From: Streptomyces chartreusis NRRL 3882
Lineage (GTDB): Bacteria > Actinomycetota > Actinomycetes > Streptomycetales > Streptomycetaceae
Assembly: GCF_900236475.1 (NCBI RefSeq)
Contig: NZ_LT963352.1
Span: 3,472,001-3,536,000 of the forward strand
Direction of reading: 5' to 3'
DNA: 64,000 bases
Shown: piece by piece, positions 35,511-43,921 of the stretch
Layout of the letters: each line of letters starts with the position of its first letter
Numbering within the stretch: position 1 is the first letter of the stretch
The notes under the pieces: model-generated
The model's database searches: none
Told to the model about the DNA's origin: nothing
What the model saw: the letters and a program-made list of their open reading frames with translations, nothing else
Position numbers and translations under genes: made by a program

Positions 35511-35540
35511 CCTCACCGGGCTGGGGTTGACCCGGTGAGG
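35511..35540. terminator. 10-bp-stem hairpin in the sucC upstream region
   Basis: CCTCACCGGG (35511-35520) pairs with CCCGGTGAGG (35531-35540) around a 10-base loop. It may shield the sucCD promoter from read-through or be part of a leader. Confidence 0.45.
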
Positions 35541-35606
35541 CCCTTCTGACATCCCCGAAGGAGCACAAAGGCCCAGTTCAGGCCCCGGCTCTGCGGGGTG
35601 CGGGGT

Positions 35607-35636
35607 GGCTGGTCCCCACCCCAATGGGGACCAGCC
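35607..35636. terminator. terminator of the Pro-rich protein gene
   Basis: GGCTGGTCCCC (35607-35617) pairs with GGGGACCAGCC (35626-35636) around an 8-base loop, about 155 bases beyond the end of the minus-strand Pro-rich gene. Confidence 0.6.
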
Positions 35637-35792
35637 GACCCCATCCACGAGGTTTCGGCCTCGGACGACCGACGGTTTTCGACCGCCCGGAGGCGATGTC
35701 TCGTGGAGTCGGTGGGGCGAGCGTCCGGAGTCCGGAGTCCGGAGTGCGGGAGGTGTCCGAGGAGCGACACCGAGAGCGGCTGGCCGCTCGTG

Positions 35793-37013
35793 CTAGCCGG
35801 GGAAGACGGGGATGTCCCGGTGCACGTCCCGGGTGCCGACCGTGCGGGAGCGGGCCGCGGCAGCGGGCAGGAGTCTCAGCGGGGCCCGGTGGCTCAGAGT
35901 GACGGCGTACGCGTCGCCGTGGCGCGACGTGCCGCTGTCGGCCGTGGACCGGTTGCCGAGCGTGCCGTCAGGCCGCCCTGCGGGCACGTACCCGCCCGAA
36001 TCGTGTCCGGCGTGGGCGGACGGGCCGGCGTGGTCCGCGCGTCTGGTGTGGGCCGCGTGCTTTGCTCGGCCGGCGGCGTGCTGGTCGCCGCCGCGCACCA
36101 CGATGTCCGACCCCGCTGCGACGACCTCCGCCGCGCCGGTCCGCCCGACGGGGTCAGGGATGTCGACCGGGGGCGGCGCCGTCCTGCCCGGTTGCGGGTC
36201 GGCCGAGACCGGGGCGGTGGGGAGGGGGTGACTGGGGAGTGCGGGGGAACTGGGCAGGCCGGGAGAACCGGGAAGACCGGGCACTTCCGGGAGGGTGACT
36301 TCGCCGGTAGGGGGCGGGGGCAGGAGGTCCGACGGTCCTGGCAGGGCGGGAAGGCCTGGCAGGACCGGGAAGTCTGGCAGATCCGGGAGGTCGGGCAGAT
36401 CCGGGAGGTCGGGTAGGTCCGACAGCACTGGCAGCTTGGGCAGTGCGGGCAACTCGGGCGGTGCGGGGAGATTCGGCAGCGTCGGCGGCTTCGGTTGGAC
36501 CGGCGGCTTCGGTTGAGCCGGCGGCTTGGACAGTGCCGGTGCCGTTGGTGGGTCGGACAGTGCGGGCGGCTCTGAGAGCACTGGCAGCTTGGGCAATGCC
36601 GACGCCAGCGACGGCGAGGGCAGCGACAGTGGCGGCGACGGCAACGACGAGGACGAGGACGAGGAAGGCGCCGAGGACGGATCCTTCGCCCGCACCTCTG
36701 CCCGCCCCTTGCGCACCACCGCGCCCGTATCACCGGCCATCCGCACGACCCGCTCCCCCGCGGGCGCCGCGTCGACCCCCGCGAGGGAAGCGCTACCGGC
36801 TCCGGACACGGAGCCAGGGCCTGGCGAGCCGATCCGCCCGGCCGTGGCGTCCGTCAGCGCCCGTACGCCGTCCGCCGCGTACGCCCGTTGCCCGCACAGG
36901 AGCCCGATGACGAGCACTCCGCCCACCAGCAGTGCCACCCGGAGCACACGCCACCCGGCCGCCGTGCGCGGCATGCGCACGGCGGCACCGGGCAGGGCTG
37001 CTGACCAGATCAA
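35793..37013 (-). CDS. secreted proline/leucine-rich repeat protein
   Basis: 406 residues. A signal sequence ends in LLCGQRAYAADG. After a Ser-rich patch comes a low-complexity region dominated by LPxLP and LPDLPDLPD triplets (about residues 130-275), then a His/Arg-rich tail. The TTG start has GGAGGAAG at 37023-37030, nine bases upstream, which supports it over later ATG codons. There is no LPxTG sorting signal or C-terminal membrane span, so it should be released or wall-trapped. It lies downstream of the VWA gene on the same strand, 231 bases away. Function unknown. Confidence 0.7.
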   Translation of the reverse strand: MIWSAALPGAAVRMPRTAAGWRVLRVALLVGGVLVIGLLCGQRAYAADGVRALTDATAGRIGSPGPGSVSGAGSASLAGVDAAPAGERVVRMAGDTGAVVRKGRAEVRAKDPSSAPSSSSSSSLPSPPLSLPSPSLASALPKLPVLSEPPALSDPPTAPALSKPPAQPKPPVQPKPPTLPNLPAPPELPALPKLPVLSDLPDLPDLPDLPDLPDFPVLPGLPALPGPSDLLPPPPTGEVTLPEVPGLPGSPGLPSSPALPSHPLPTAPVSADPQPGRTAPPPVDIPDPVGRTGAAEVVAAGSDIVVRGGDQHAAGRAKHAAHTRRADHAGPSAHAGHDSGGYVPAGRPDGTLGNRSTADSGTSRHGDAYAVTLSHRAPLRLLPAAAARSRTVGTRDVHRDIPVFPG

Positions 37014-37244
37014 GAGGGGGAGCTTCCTCCCGTGCTACGGAACAAGTGCCGAACGCATCACGCGTCACGGGCAACGAGTCGGCACAACGCGGTACCGCCC
37101 GGCGCAGCGCGACGCACCGCCGAGCAGGCGCCGATCCTCGCACGGGAGTGCGGAGGTTACGCAAGCCCTTCCCCACTGATGGTCAGTCATATCCCTTTTG
37201 CCGACCGAAGTGGGACGACGATGCGTCGACAAGTCGCCGCCCCG

Positions 37245-38408
37245 TCACGCCGCATCCGGTATCGGCAGCGGACGCTTCTCGATCGCCGCCGCCATCACCT
37301 CGGGGAACAGATCGGGCGTGCAGGCGAACGCCGGTGCTCCCAGGGCGGCGAGCGCGGCCGCGTGCTCCCGGTCGTACGCCGGTGCCCCCTCGTCGGAGAG
37401 GGCGAGCAGCGTCACGAACTGCACCCCCGAGGCCTTCATCGCCGCGACCCGCTTGAGCATCTCGTCCCGGATGCCTCCCTCGTAGAGGTCACTGATCAGC
37501 ACGACCACCGTCTCCGCGGGCCGGGTGATCTGCGACTGGCAGTAGGCGAGCGCCCGGTTGATGTCCGTGCCGCCGCCGAGCTGTGTCCCGAACAGGACGT
37601 CGACGGGGTCGTCGAGCTGGTCCGTGAGGTCGACGACCGCCGTGTCGAAGACGACGAGTCGCGTGGAGATCGTCCGCATCGAGGCGAGCACCGCTCCGAA
37701 CACCGATGCGTACACGACCGATGCCGCCATGGATCCCGACTGATCGATACAGAGGATGACCTCCTTCTTCGTGGACTGGGACGCCCGCCCGTACCCGATG
37801 AGCCGCTCCGGCACGATCGTTCGGTACTCGGGCAGGTAGTGCTTGAGGTTGGCCGCGATCGTGCGGTTCCAGTCGATGTCGTGATGGCGGGGCCGGTTGA
37901 TCCTGGCGCTGCGGTCGAGGGCGCCGGTGAGGGTGGCGCGGGTGCGCGTGGCGAGCCGCTTCTCCAGGTCCTCGACGACCTTGCGCACGACGGCCCGTGC
38001 CGTCTCCTTCGTCGTCTCGGGCATGGCCTTGTTGAGCGACAGCAGCGTGCCGACGAGGTGCACGTCGGCCTCCACCGCCTCGAGCATCTCCGGCTCCAGC
38101 AGGAGCGTGGCGAGACCGAGCCGGTCGATGGCATCGCGCTGCATGACCTGTACGACGGAGGACGGGAAGTACGTCCGGATGTCCCCGAGCCAGCGCGCCA
38201 CGGACGGCGCCGAGGCCCCGAGCCCCGCCGAACGGTCCCGGCCCCCCTGCGGCTTCTCCCCCTTTCCGTAGAGCGCGGTGAGCGCTCCGTCCATCGCCGC
38301 GTCCCGCCCGGAGAGTTCGCACCCGGTGCCGTCCGCCGCGTCGCCTCCGAGTACGAGCCGCCACCGCCGCAACCGCTCCTGCGCCGGATCCGTCACCTCG
38401 GCCGTCAT
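37245..38408 (-). CDS. VWA-domain protein (YehP-like), partner of MoxR ATPase
   Basis: 387 residues. A helical N-terminal half (RRWRLVLGGDA..., LGDIRTYFPSSVVQVMQRDAI, PRHHDIDWNRTIAANLKHYL) precedes a von Willebrand A domain from about residue 220. The metal-site motif is DQSGSM, with the threonine in GGGTDINRAL and the aspartate in VLISDLYEGG. Length and order match E. coli YehP as I recall it. The ATG overlaps the stop of the 48-codon gene upstream (ATGA). In MoxR-VWA pairs the VWA protein is thought to act as substrate adaptor for the AAA+ ATPase. Confidence 0.9.
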   Translation of the reverse strand: MTAEVTDPAQERLRRWRLVLGGDAADGTGCELSGRDAAMDGALTALYGKGEKPQGGRDRSAGLGASAPSVARWLGDIRTYFPSSVVQVMQRDAIDRLGLATLLLEPEMLEAVEADVHLVGTLLSLNKAMPETTKETARAVVRKVVEDLEKRLATRTRATLTGALDRSARINRPRHHDIDWNRTIAANLKHYLPEYRTIVPERLIGYGRASQSTKKEVILCIDQSGSMAASVVYASVFGAVLASMRTISTRLVVFDTAVVDLTDQLDDPVDVLFGTQLGGGTDINRALAYCQSQITRPAETVVVLISDLYEGGIRDEMLKRVAAMKASGVQFVTLLALSDEGAPAYDREHAAALAALGAPAFACTPDLFPEVMAAAIEKRPLPIPDAA

Positions 38409-38551
38409 CCGTGCCCTCCCTTGCGAGGCCGTTCCCACAGTGGGATCACCGGCACGGCCGTCGTCGGCCGTCCTTCCGCCCGCACCCCGTCCCCGTCGGT
38501 GTCTCCCGCTTCCGCGCTCGGCGTCGGCCGCCTCAGTCCGTCGGTCGTCAT
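38405..38551 (-). CDS. 48-residue microprotein between DUF5682 and VWA genes
   Basis: The frame runs from ATG 38551 to TGA 38405. Its ATG overlaps the DUF5682 stop (ATGA) and its TGA overlaps the VWA start (ATGA), so it is coupled on both sides and exactly fills the space between them. The peptide (MTTDGLRRPTPSAEAGDTDG..., ending VPVIPLWERPRKGGHG) has an acidic middle and a basic end with a VPVIPLWERP motif; no membrane segment. It could be an adaptor peptide or just the linker that keeps ribosomes running through the operon. Confidence 0.6.
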   Translation of the reverse strand: MTTDGLRRPTPSAEAGDTDGDGVRAEGRPTTAVPVIPLWERPRKGGHG

Positions 38552-40971
38552 CCCGCCACCCCCACCAGGTCGTTGCCGATGTGTTCTGCCCCTTCGTCCA
38601 GCCCGAGCAGCAGCCGCAGGACCGGCAGCACGGCGTCCGCGCGCACCGGGTCGAGCTCCGCCGCGAAGCCGGGTATGCCGGAGCCGGCCCCGGTCGCGCC
38701 GCTCCCGGCCCCCGGCCCGCGCCGGACCAGTTCGCCGAGGGTCCGCCGCACCCCGGGCTCGTACGCCGAGAACGTCCGCCGCAGCAGGGGCAGCACGTCC
38801 GTGAACGCCTCCGCCGGAACCCCGGTGAGCCACGCGTCGACCAGCCCGAGCAGCCGCTCGTCGTGCACCAGGAGCATCCCGCCCCCGGAGCCTCCTCCGA
38901 CGAAGCCCTCGATCCACGCGGCCGCGTCCGCCGGTGGCGTGCCCGGCGACAGGACGAGCCCCATGAGGCGCGCCGCATCGTCCTGCGCCAACTCCCCGTC
39001 GTCCAACAGGAGACGCACGGCCCGTCCCCTGATCACTCCGGGTACCGTGTCCCGCCCGCACAGCACCCGCAGCACCGACTGCCAACGGGCTCTCAAGTGA
39101 CCCTGCCCGGCCGCGGGGGCGTCCCCCAGGAGCCCCACTGCCCCGTGCACGGCGTCGACATGACGCCGCATCTCCTCGGCGCCGTCGGCGTCGAGTGCCG
39201 CGCAGGCCGGGGGCAGGCCGACGAAGACCCGCTCGGCCAGCCCCGCCGCGACCTCTCCCAGGGCCCCGGTGTCCGTGCCGCGCACATCGCCGTAGCGCAG
39301 GGAGCGGACCAGGGCCGGCAGCGCCCGGGCGAGCTGTCCGACGTCCGTGCCGAGGGCCGCCCGGTCGGCGAGGATCCGCATCACCGTGGGCAGGGCCTCG
39401 GGCAGTTCGGCCAGCAGGCAGCGCTCGGCGAGTGCGGTGACGTCGGCGAGGCCCTGCGCCGTGACGGCGTCGGCCTCGGCCTTGGCGGTCGCGGCGGACA
39501 GGACGGTCGTCCCCCAGACGCCGGCCTCGGCGACCCGCACCGACAGCTCGGGCTCCCAGCGCAGCCGCCAGGTCTCCCGGAAGGTGCCCGTGCTGCCCCG
39601 CGAGGCGGCCGGTTCGCCCCACGCGACGCCGAGCAACCGCAGCCGGTGCAGCAGCCTGCTGCGGGCGGCGTCGGTCTCCTTGCGCAGGTCGAGCTCCAAC
39701 TCCCGCTCCAGCGCCTCCGGCTTCAGCCGCAGTCGGCGCTGGAGCCGGGCGAGGTCCCGCTGCAACGGAACCGCCGGTGCCGTCGACGGCACCTCTCCCA
39801 GCACGTCCCCCACGACCAGCCGGTCCTGCACCAGCGCCAGCGGCACGTCCGAGCCCTCGCACATCACCGCCCGCACCGCGTCGGTCGTCTCGCTCAGGCC
39901 GGGCAGCGGACGGCCGCGCATCGCGGCGAGCGTCTCGGCCAGCCGCACGGCCTCGATGACGTGCGCGGAGGACACGAGCCGGTCCTCGGCGCGCAGCAGC
40001 CCAGCCACCTTGGTCATCCACCGCTCGACCGGCCGGTCCGGGGCGCTGAACAAGTGCCCGTACCAGCCCGGCGAGTCGATGCCGGCGCCATAGCCGCTCA
40101 CCCGGGACAGCCGACGGTGGGTCCACGGCACCCACGTCATGTCCGTCTTGACCTTGGGCAGCCCCTTCAGCAGCGCCTTGTCGGCGGCGACGGTGGTCTT
40201 GCGCCGCAGGGCGGGCACGTGCCACGCCCCGCACACGACGGCCACGCCGTCCTCGAAGTCCCGCTGCGCGGCCCGGACCTGGAGCCGCATGTACGCCTCG
40301 CGCACCAGGTCCCGGTCGTGTCCCCCGCTGCCGTAGGTCTCCCGCAGCGCCCCCATCGCCTCCTCGAGCACGGTGAAGGGCGCGAGCGCGTCCCCCTTCC
40401 CCACGCCCCGGTGCTCCACGACGTCCTCCCACCACCGCTCCGGGTCGTCGTAGCCGGCGGCCTCGGCGAGCACGCCGAGCGGATCGATCCGCACGTCGGC
40501 GGGTCCGGGTTCGGGCCCCGGTCCGGCTCCGGGGCCGGAGTCGTCCTCGCTGTCCGCCGTCTCGGCGTCCAGAGGGGATTCCCCCTCCGCTCCGGCCTCG
40601 CCCTCCTGCCTCCCCCAGGCCAGCGTGTGCGTGGCCGGCAGGTCGATGAAGCGGGCCGGGACGTCGTGTTCCAGGGCCCAGCGGATGGCGACCCACTCCG
40701 GGGAGAACTCGGCCAGCGGCCAGAACGCCGAGCGGCCGGGTTCGTCCACGGCATGGGCGAGCAGGGCGACCGGCGGCCGCATCTCCTCGTCGGCGGCGAG
40801 CGGAATCAGGGCATCGGCCTCGGGCGGCCCCTCGATCAGCACGACCCGCGGCCGGGCCTCCGCCAGCGCCGCCCGCACCGCCCGCGCCGACCCCGGCCCG
40901 TGATGCCGCACCCCGAGCAGCAACGGCCCTGCCCCGGCCGCCCGGCCCACGGCCCTTTCCTCGCCCGTCAT
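38548..40971 (-). CDS. DUF5682 protein (YehM-like)
   Basis: 807 residues. The N terminus (LLLGVRHHGPGSARAVRAAL, then RPRVVLIEGPPEADALI) and the later DLVREAYMRLQVRAAQRD plus VAVVCGAWHVPAL recall the TraB/TIKI/EreA-like fold, where paired histidine and GE/GP motifs line a metal or active site; that link is my inference. The rest is helical with no known motif. ATG 40971 opens MTGEERAVG; a start 14 codons earlier is possible. Second gene of the MoxR unit, 103 bases after the ATPase stop, and coupled to the downstream microprotein. Confidence 0.85.
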   Translation of the reverse strand: MTGEERAVGRAAGAGPLLLGVRHHGPGSARAVRAALAEARPRVVLIEGPPEADALIPLAADEEMRPPVALLAHAVDEPGRSAFWPLAEFSPEWVAIRWALEHDVPARFIDLPATHTLAWGRQEGEAGAEGESPLDAETADSEDDSGPGAGPGPEPGPADVRIDPLGVLAEAAGYDDPERWWEDVVEHRGVGKGDALAPFTVLEEAMGALRETYGSGGHDRDLVREAYMRLQVRAAQRDFEDGVAVVCGAWHVPALRRKTTVAADKALLKGLPKVKTDMTWVPWTHRRLSRVSGYGAGIDSPGWYGHLFSAPDRPVERWMTKVAGLLRAEDRLVSSAHVIEAVRLAETLAAMRGRPLPGLSETTDAVRAVMCEGSDVPLALVQDRLVVGDVLGEVPSTAPAVPLQRDLARLQRRLRLKPEALERELELDLRKETDAARSRLLHRLRLLGVAWGEPAASRGSTGTFRETWRLRWEPELSVRVAEAGVWGTTVLSAATAKAEADAVTAQGLADVTALAERCLLAELPEALPTVMRILADRAALGTDVGQLARALPALVRSLRYGDVRGTDTGALGEVAAGLAERVFVGLPPACAALDADGAEEMRRHVDAVHGAVGLLGDAPAAGQGHLRARWQSVLRVLCGRDTVPGVIRGRAVRLLLDDGELAQDDAARLMGLVLSPGTPPADAAAWIEGFVGGGSGGGMLLVHDERLLGLVDAWLTGVPAEAFTDVLPLLRRTFSAYEPGVRRTLGELVRRGPGAGSGATGAGSGIPGFAAELDPVRADAVLPVLRLLLGLDEGAEHIGNDLVGVAG

Positions 40972-41074
40972 GTCGCCCCCCTCCCGATCCACGCCCACCT
41001 CTGACGGCCGCACCCCGTGCCGCCACCGACCGCGCCGTCGAGCACCCCGCCCGGCAGCTCGCGCCCCGTGTCGC

Positions 41075-42250
41075 TCACACGCTCACCTCCCGGCAGGCCC
41101 GGTAGAAGTCCTTCCAGCCGTCCCGCTCGCGGACCACCGTCTCCAGGTACTCCTGCCAGATGACCCGGTCGGCCGCCGGGTCGCGGACCACCGCGCCGAG
41201 GATGCCCGCGGCCACGTCTCCCGGCCGCAGCACGCCGTCGCCGAAGTGGGCCGCCAGGGCAAGTCCGTTGGTGACGACGGAGATCGCCTCGGCCGTGGAC
41301 AGCGTGCCGCTCGGCGACTTCAGCTTCGTCCGGCCGTCGGTCGTGACCCCGTCGCGCAGCTCGCGGAAGACCGTGACCACCCGGCGGATCTCGTCGAGGC
41401 CGTCCGGCGCGGCCGGCAGGTCGAGGGAACGGCCGATCTGGTCGACGCGGCGCGAGACGATGTCGACCTCGGCCTCGGGGCTCTCCGGCAACGGCAGCAC
41501 CACCGTGTTGAACCGGCGGCGCAGGGCGCTGGACAGGTCGTTGACCCCGCGGTCGCGGTCGTTGGCCGTGGCGATCAGGTTGAAGCCGCGGACCGCCTGC
41601 ACCTCCTGGCCCAGCTCAGGTATCGGCAGCGTCTTCTCCGACAGGATCGTGATGAGCGTGTCCTGCACGTCGGCCGGGATACGCGTCAGCTCCTCGACGC
41701 GGGCGGTCATGCCCTCGGCCATGGCCCGCATGACCGGGCTGGGCACGAGGGCGTCGCGGCTCGGGCCGTGGGCGAGCAGCTGCGCGTAGTTCCAGCCGTA
41801 CCGGATGGCCTCCTCCGGTGTGCCGGCGGTGCCCTGCACCAGCAGCGTGGAGTCGCCGCTGACCGCTGCGGCCAGATGCTCGGAGACCCAGGTCTTCGCC
41901 GTGCCGGGCACGCCGAGCAGGAGCAGGGCGCGGTCGGTGGCGAGCGTGGTGACGGCGACCTCGACGATGCGGCGCGGACCGACGTACTTCGGTGTGATCA
42001 CCGTGCCGTCCGGCAGCGTGCCGCCGAGCAGGTACGTCGCGACGGCCCACGGCGACAGCTTCCAGCGGGCCGGACGCGGCCGGTCGTCCTGCGCGGCCAG
42101 CGCGGCGAGTTCACCGGCGAAGGCGTCCTCGGCGTGCGGCCGCAGTGCTTCCGCCTCAGTCACGTCCGCGGGTGCGGCCGTACCCGCGTTCGCGGGCGCG
42201 GACCCGTTCTGGCTCGGGTCGACGGACGTCGGTTCTACGGACACAGGCAT
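41075..42250 (-). CDS. MoxR-type AAA+ ATPase (YehL-like)
   Basis: 391 residues. Walker A is LLLGVPGTAKTW, sensor 1 FNLIATANDRD, and the arginine finger lies in SALRRRFNTVVLP; a C-terminal lid follows. The Walker B segment reads TARVEELTRIPADVQD, so the usual DE is EE. MoxR ATPases are chaperone-like and work with VWA proteins to activate or remodel targets. ATG 42250 has GAGGGGGA upstream and a 37-base predicted leader from the damage-type promoter at 42294-42318. First gene of the unit MoxR, DUF5682, microprotein, VWA, and divergent from the SWIM gene. Confidence 0.92.
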   Translation of the reverse strand: MPVSVEPTSVDPSQNGSAPANAGTAAPADVTEAEALRPHAEDAFAGELAALAAQDDRPRPARWKLSPWAVATYLLGGTLPDGTVITPKYVGPRRIVEVAVTTLATDRALLLLGVPGTAKTWVSEHLAAAVSGDSTLLVQGTAGTPEEAIRYGWNYAQLLAHGPSRDALVPSPVMRAMAEGMTARVEELTRIPADVQDTLITILSEKTLPIPELGQEVQAVRGFNLIATANDRDRGVNDLSSALRRRFNTVVLPLPESPEAEVDIVSRRVDQIGRSLDLPAAPDGLDEIRRVVTVFRELRDGVTTDGRTKLKSPSGTLSTAEAISVVTNGLALAAHFGDGVLRPGDVAAGILGAVVRDPAADRVIWQEYLETVVRERDGWKDFYRACREVSV

Positions 42251-42293
42251 GGCTGAGTCCCCCTCCAGCTCGGCCGGTTCGGATCTGGCATCC

Positions 42294-42318
42294 ACGTTGC
42301 ACCACACCACTGACAATC
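42294..42318 (-). promoter_or_regulatory. RecA-NDp/PafBC-type promoter of the MoxR gene (one mismatch)
   Basis: On the minus strand TTGTCAGTG (42316-42308) is followed after 8 bases by CAACGT (42299-42294), against the consensus TTGTCRGTG-N8-TAnnnT; only the first base of the -10 differs. The upstream half is one arm of a 14-bp inverted repeat shared with the divergent SWIM promoter. Confidence 0.65.
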
Positions 42319-42363
42319 CGTTCTGACCTGCGCAAACACCCAGCCGGAGCCGCTCGCGGACCC

Positions 42364-42388
42364 GATTGTCAGTGGTGGGACCTACCTT
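42364..42388 (+). promoter_or_regulatory. RecA-NDp/PafBC-type promoter of the SWIM gene
   Basis: TTGTCAGTG (42366-42374), eight bases, then TACCTT (42383-42388) fits TTGTCRGTG-N8-TAnnnT completely. The -10 ends 7 bases before the SWIM ATG, so the message is probably leaderless. GATTGTCAGTGGTG (42364-42377) is the exact reverse complement of 42305-42318. Confidence 0.8.
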
Positions 42389-42395
42389 CGATGGC

Positions 42396-43751
42396 ATGAC
42401 TCAGCAGGGGGTGCGCTGGACCGCGGACCAGGTGCTGGCACTGGCGCCTGACGCCGCATCACGCAAAGCGGGAAGCAAACTCGGCGCGGCGGGCCCGTGG
42501 TCCGAGGCGGGGAGTTCCGACGAGGGGACGGTGTGGGGGCTGTGCAAGGGCAGCGGAAGCAAGCCGTATCAGACGGTCGTGGACATCGCGGACGCCTCCG
42601 GGCCCGCGTACAAGTGCAGTTGTCCGAGCCGCAAGTTCCCGTGCAAGCACGCGCTGGGGCTGCTGCTGCTCTGGGCGGGCGGCGACGCAGCGGTGCCGAC
42701 GGGAGAGGCGCCGGGGTGGGCGGGGCAGTGGATAGCGGGGCGGCGCAAGCGCGCGGAGGAGAAGAAGGCCGGGGACAGCTCCGGTTCGCCGTCCGGGTCC
42801 GCTGATCCGGAGGCGGCGCGCCGCCGGGCGGAGCGGCGGGCCGAGCGGGTCACGGCGGGCGCGGTGGAGCTGGAGCAGCGCCTGACGGACCTGTTGCGCG
42901 GGGGCTTGGCCTCGGCGGAGCACTCGGGGTACGGCCTGTGGGAGGAGACGGCGGCCCGCATGGTCGACGCCCAGGCACAGGGCCTGGCCTCGCGCGTCCG
43001 GGAGTTGGGGGCCGTACCGTCCACCGGCCCGGGCTGGCCGGTGCGTCTGCTGGAGGAGTGCGCGCTGCTGCATCTCCTCGGCCAGGGCTGGCTGCGCCGC
43101 GAGCGGCTGCCCGATGCCCTCGCCGCCACGGTCCGCTCCCGCATCGGTCTGCCGGCCGCCGCGGACGGACCGCCGGTGCGGGACCGCTGGCTGGTGCTCG
43201 CCCAGTACGACACGGCGGACACGCGCCTGACGACCCGCCGTATCTGGCTGTACGGCGCCGACTCGGACCGCACCGTGCTGCTCCTCTCCTACGGTGCAGC
43301 GGGCCGCGCCCCGGAGCTGGCGCTGCCGGTCGGGCTGACGCTGGAGGCCGAGGTGTCCGCCTACCCCGGCGCCGGGCAGCTGCGGGTGGCCCTGGGCGAG
43401 CAGTTCGCCCCGCCCGCGCCGACGGCGATCCGCCCGCAGGGGATGACGACGTCCCAGGCGGCCGCCCGTTACGGCGACGCCCTGCGCGACGACCCCTGGC
43501 TGGAGTCCGTCCCGGTGACGCTGGACCGGGTCGTCCCCACCCCGGACGGCGACTCCTGGCAGTTGGCGGACGCTGACGAGGACGCGGCGCTGCCGCTCAC
43601 TCGCGCCGCGCGTTCCCGGCCGGGCCTGTGGCGGCTCGTCGCACTGTCCGGCGGCGCCCCGGTCCGGGTCTTCGGCGAATGCGGACACCAGGGCTTCACG
43701 CCGCTGACGGCCTGGCCCGATGGCCCGGGCGAGGCGATAGCCCTGTGCTGA
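42396..43751 (+). CDS. SWIM zinc-finger protein (YehQ-like)
   Basis: 451 residues. The SWIM motif CxC-Xn-CxH is YKCSCPSRKFPCKHALGL at about residues 68-86. A charged coiled region rich in Arg/Glu follows (RRRAERRAERVTAG), then a largely helical and beta C-terminal half with no known motif. SWIM fingers bind DNA or proteins, and some occur in recombination mediators. No Shine-Dalgarno precedes ATG 42396, in line with a leaderless transcript from the damage-type promoter. Divergent from the MoxR gene and upstream of the DUF5691 gene. Confidence 0.9.
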   Translation: MTQQGVRWTADQVLALAPDAASRKAGSKLGAAGPWSEAGSSDEGTVWGLCKGSGSKPYQTVVDIADASGPAYKCSCPSRKFPCKHALGLLLLWAGGDAAVPTGEAPGWAGQWIAGRRKRAEEKKAGDSSGSPSGSADPEAARRRAERRAERVTAGAVELEQRLTDLLRGGLASAEHSGYGLWEETAARMVDAQAQGLASRVRELGAVPSTGPGWPVRLLEECALLHLLGQGWLRRERLPDALAATVRSRIGLPAAADGPPVRDRWLVLAQYDTADTRLTTRRIWLYGADSDRTVLLLSYGAAGRAPELALPVGLTLEAEVSAYPGAGQLRVALGEQFAPPAPTAIRPQGMTTSQAAARYGDALRDDPWLESVPVTLDRVVPTPDGDSWQLADADEDAALPLTRAARSRPGLWRLVALSGGAPVRVFGECGHQGFTPLTAWPDGPGEAIALC

Positions 43752-43754
43752 GCG

Positions 43755-43797
43755 GGTGCCGACTCCGACGCCGGCGCTGACGCCGACGCTCGGCACC
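43755..43797 (+). terminator. intercistronic hairpin between SWIM and DUF5691 genes
   Basis: GGTGCCGA (43755-43762) pairs with TCGGCACC (43790-43797) around a GC-rich, self-complementary loop. It begins four bases after the SWIM stop and could be a partial terminator that lowers DUF5691 expression. Confidence 0.5.
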
Positions 43798-43921
43798 GGC
43801 GACCCGGCCTCTCCGATCCGCCCCGTCTTCCCCTCAAATCCACGAATCTTTCAGGCATCCCGGGACAACCGGTAAGGGTGAGCCTTCAACCACCCCCGGG
43901 CGCCCCACGGAAAGGAAGCTC

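Larger units (their letters stand above)
35273..35792. other. gene-free region upstream of sucC
   Basis: About 520 bases. It presumably holds the sucCD promoter and contains two hairpins (35511-35540 and 35607-35636) plus a short tandem GTCCGGA repeat at about 35723-35745. No coding region with normal bias was seen. Confidence 0.5.

Noticed and set aside
37175..37187. ACTGATGGTCAGT dyad between the VWA gene end and the Pro-rich gene start
   Set aside because: Short arms (5 bp) and far from the Pro-rich gene start; could be chance.
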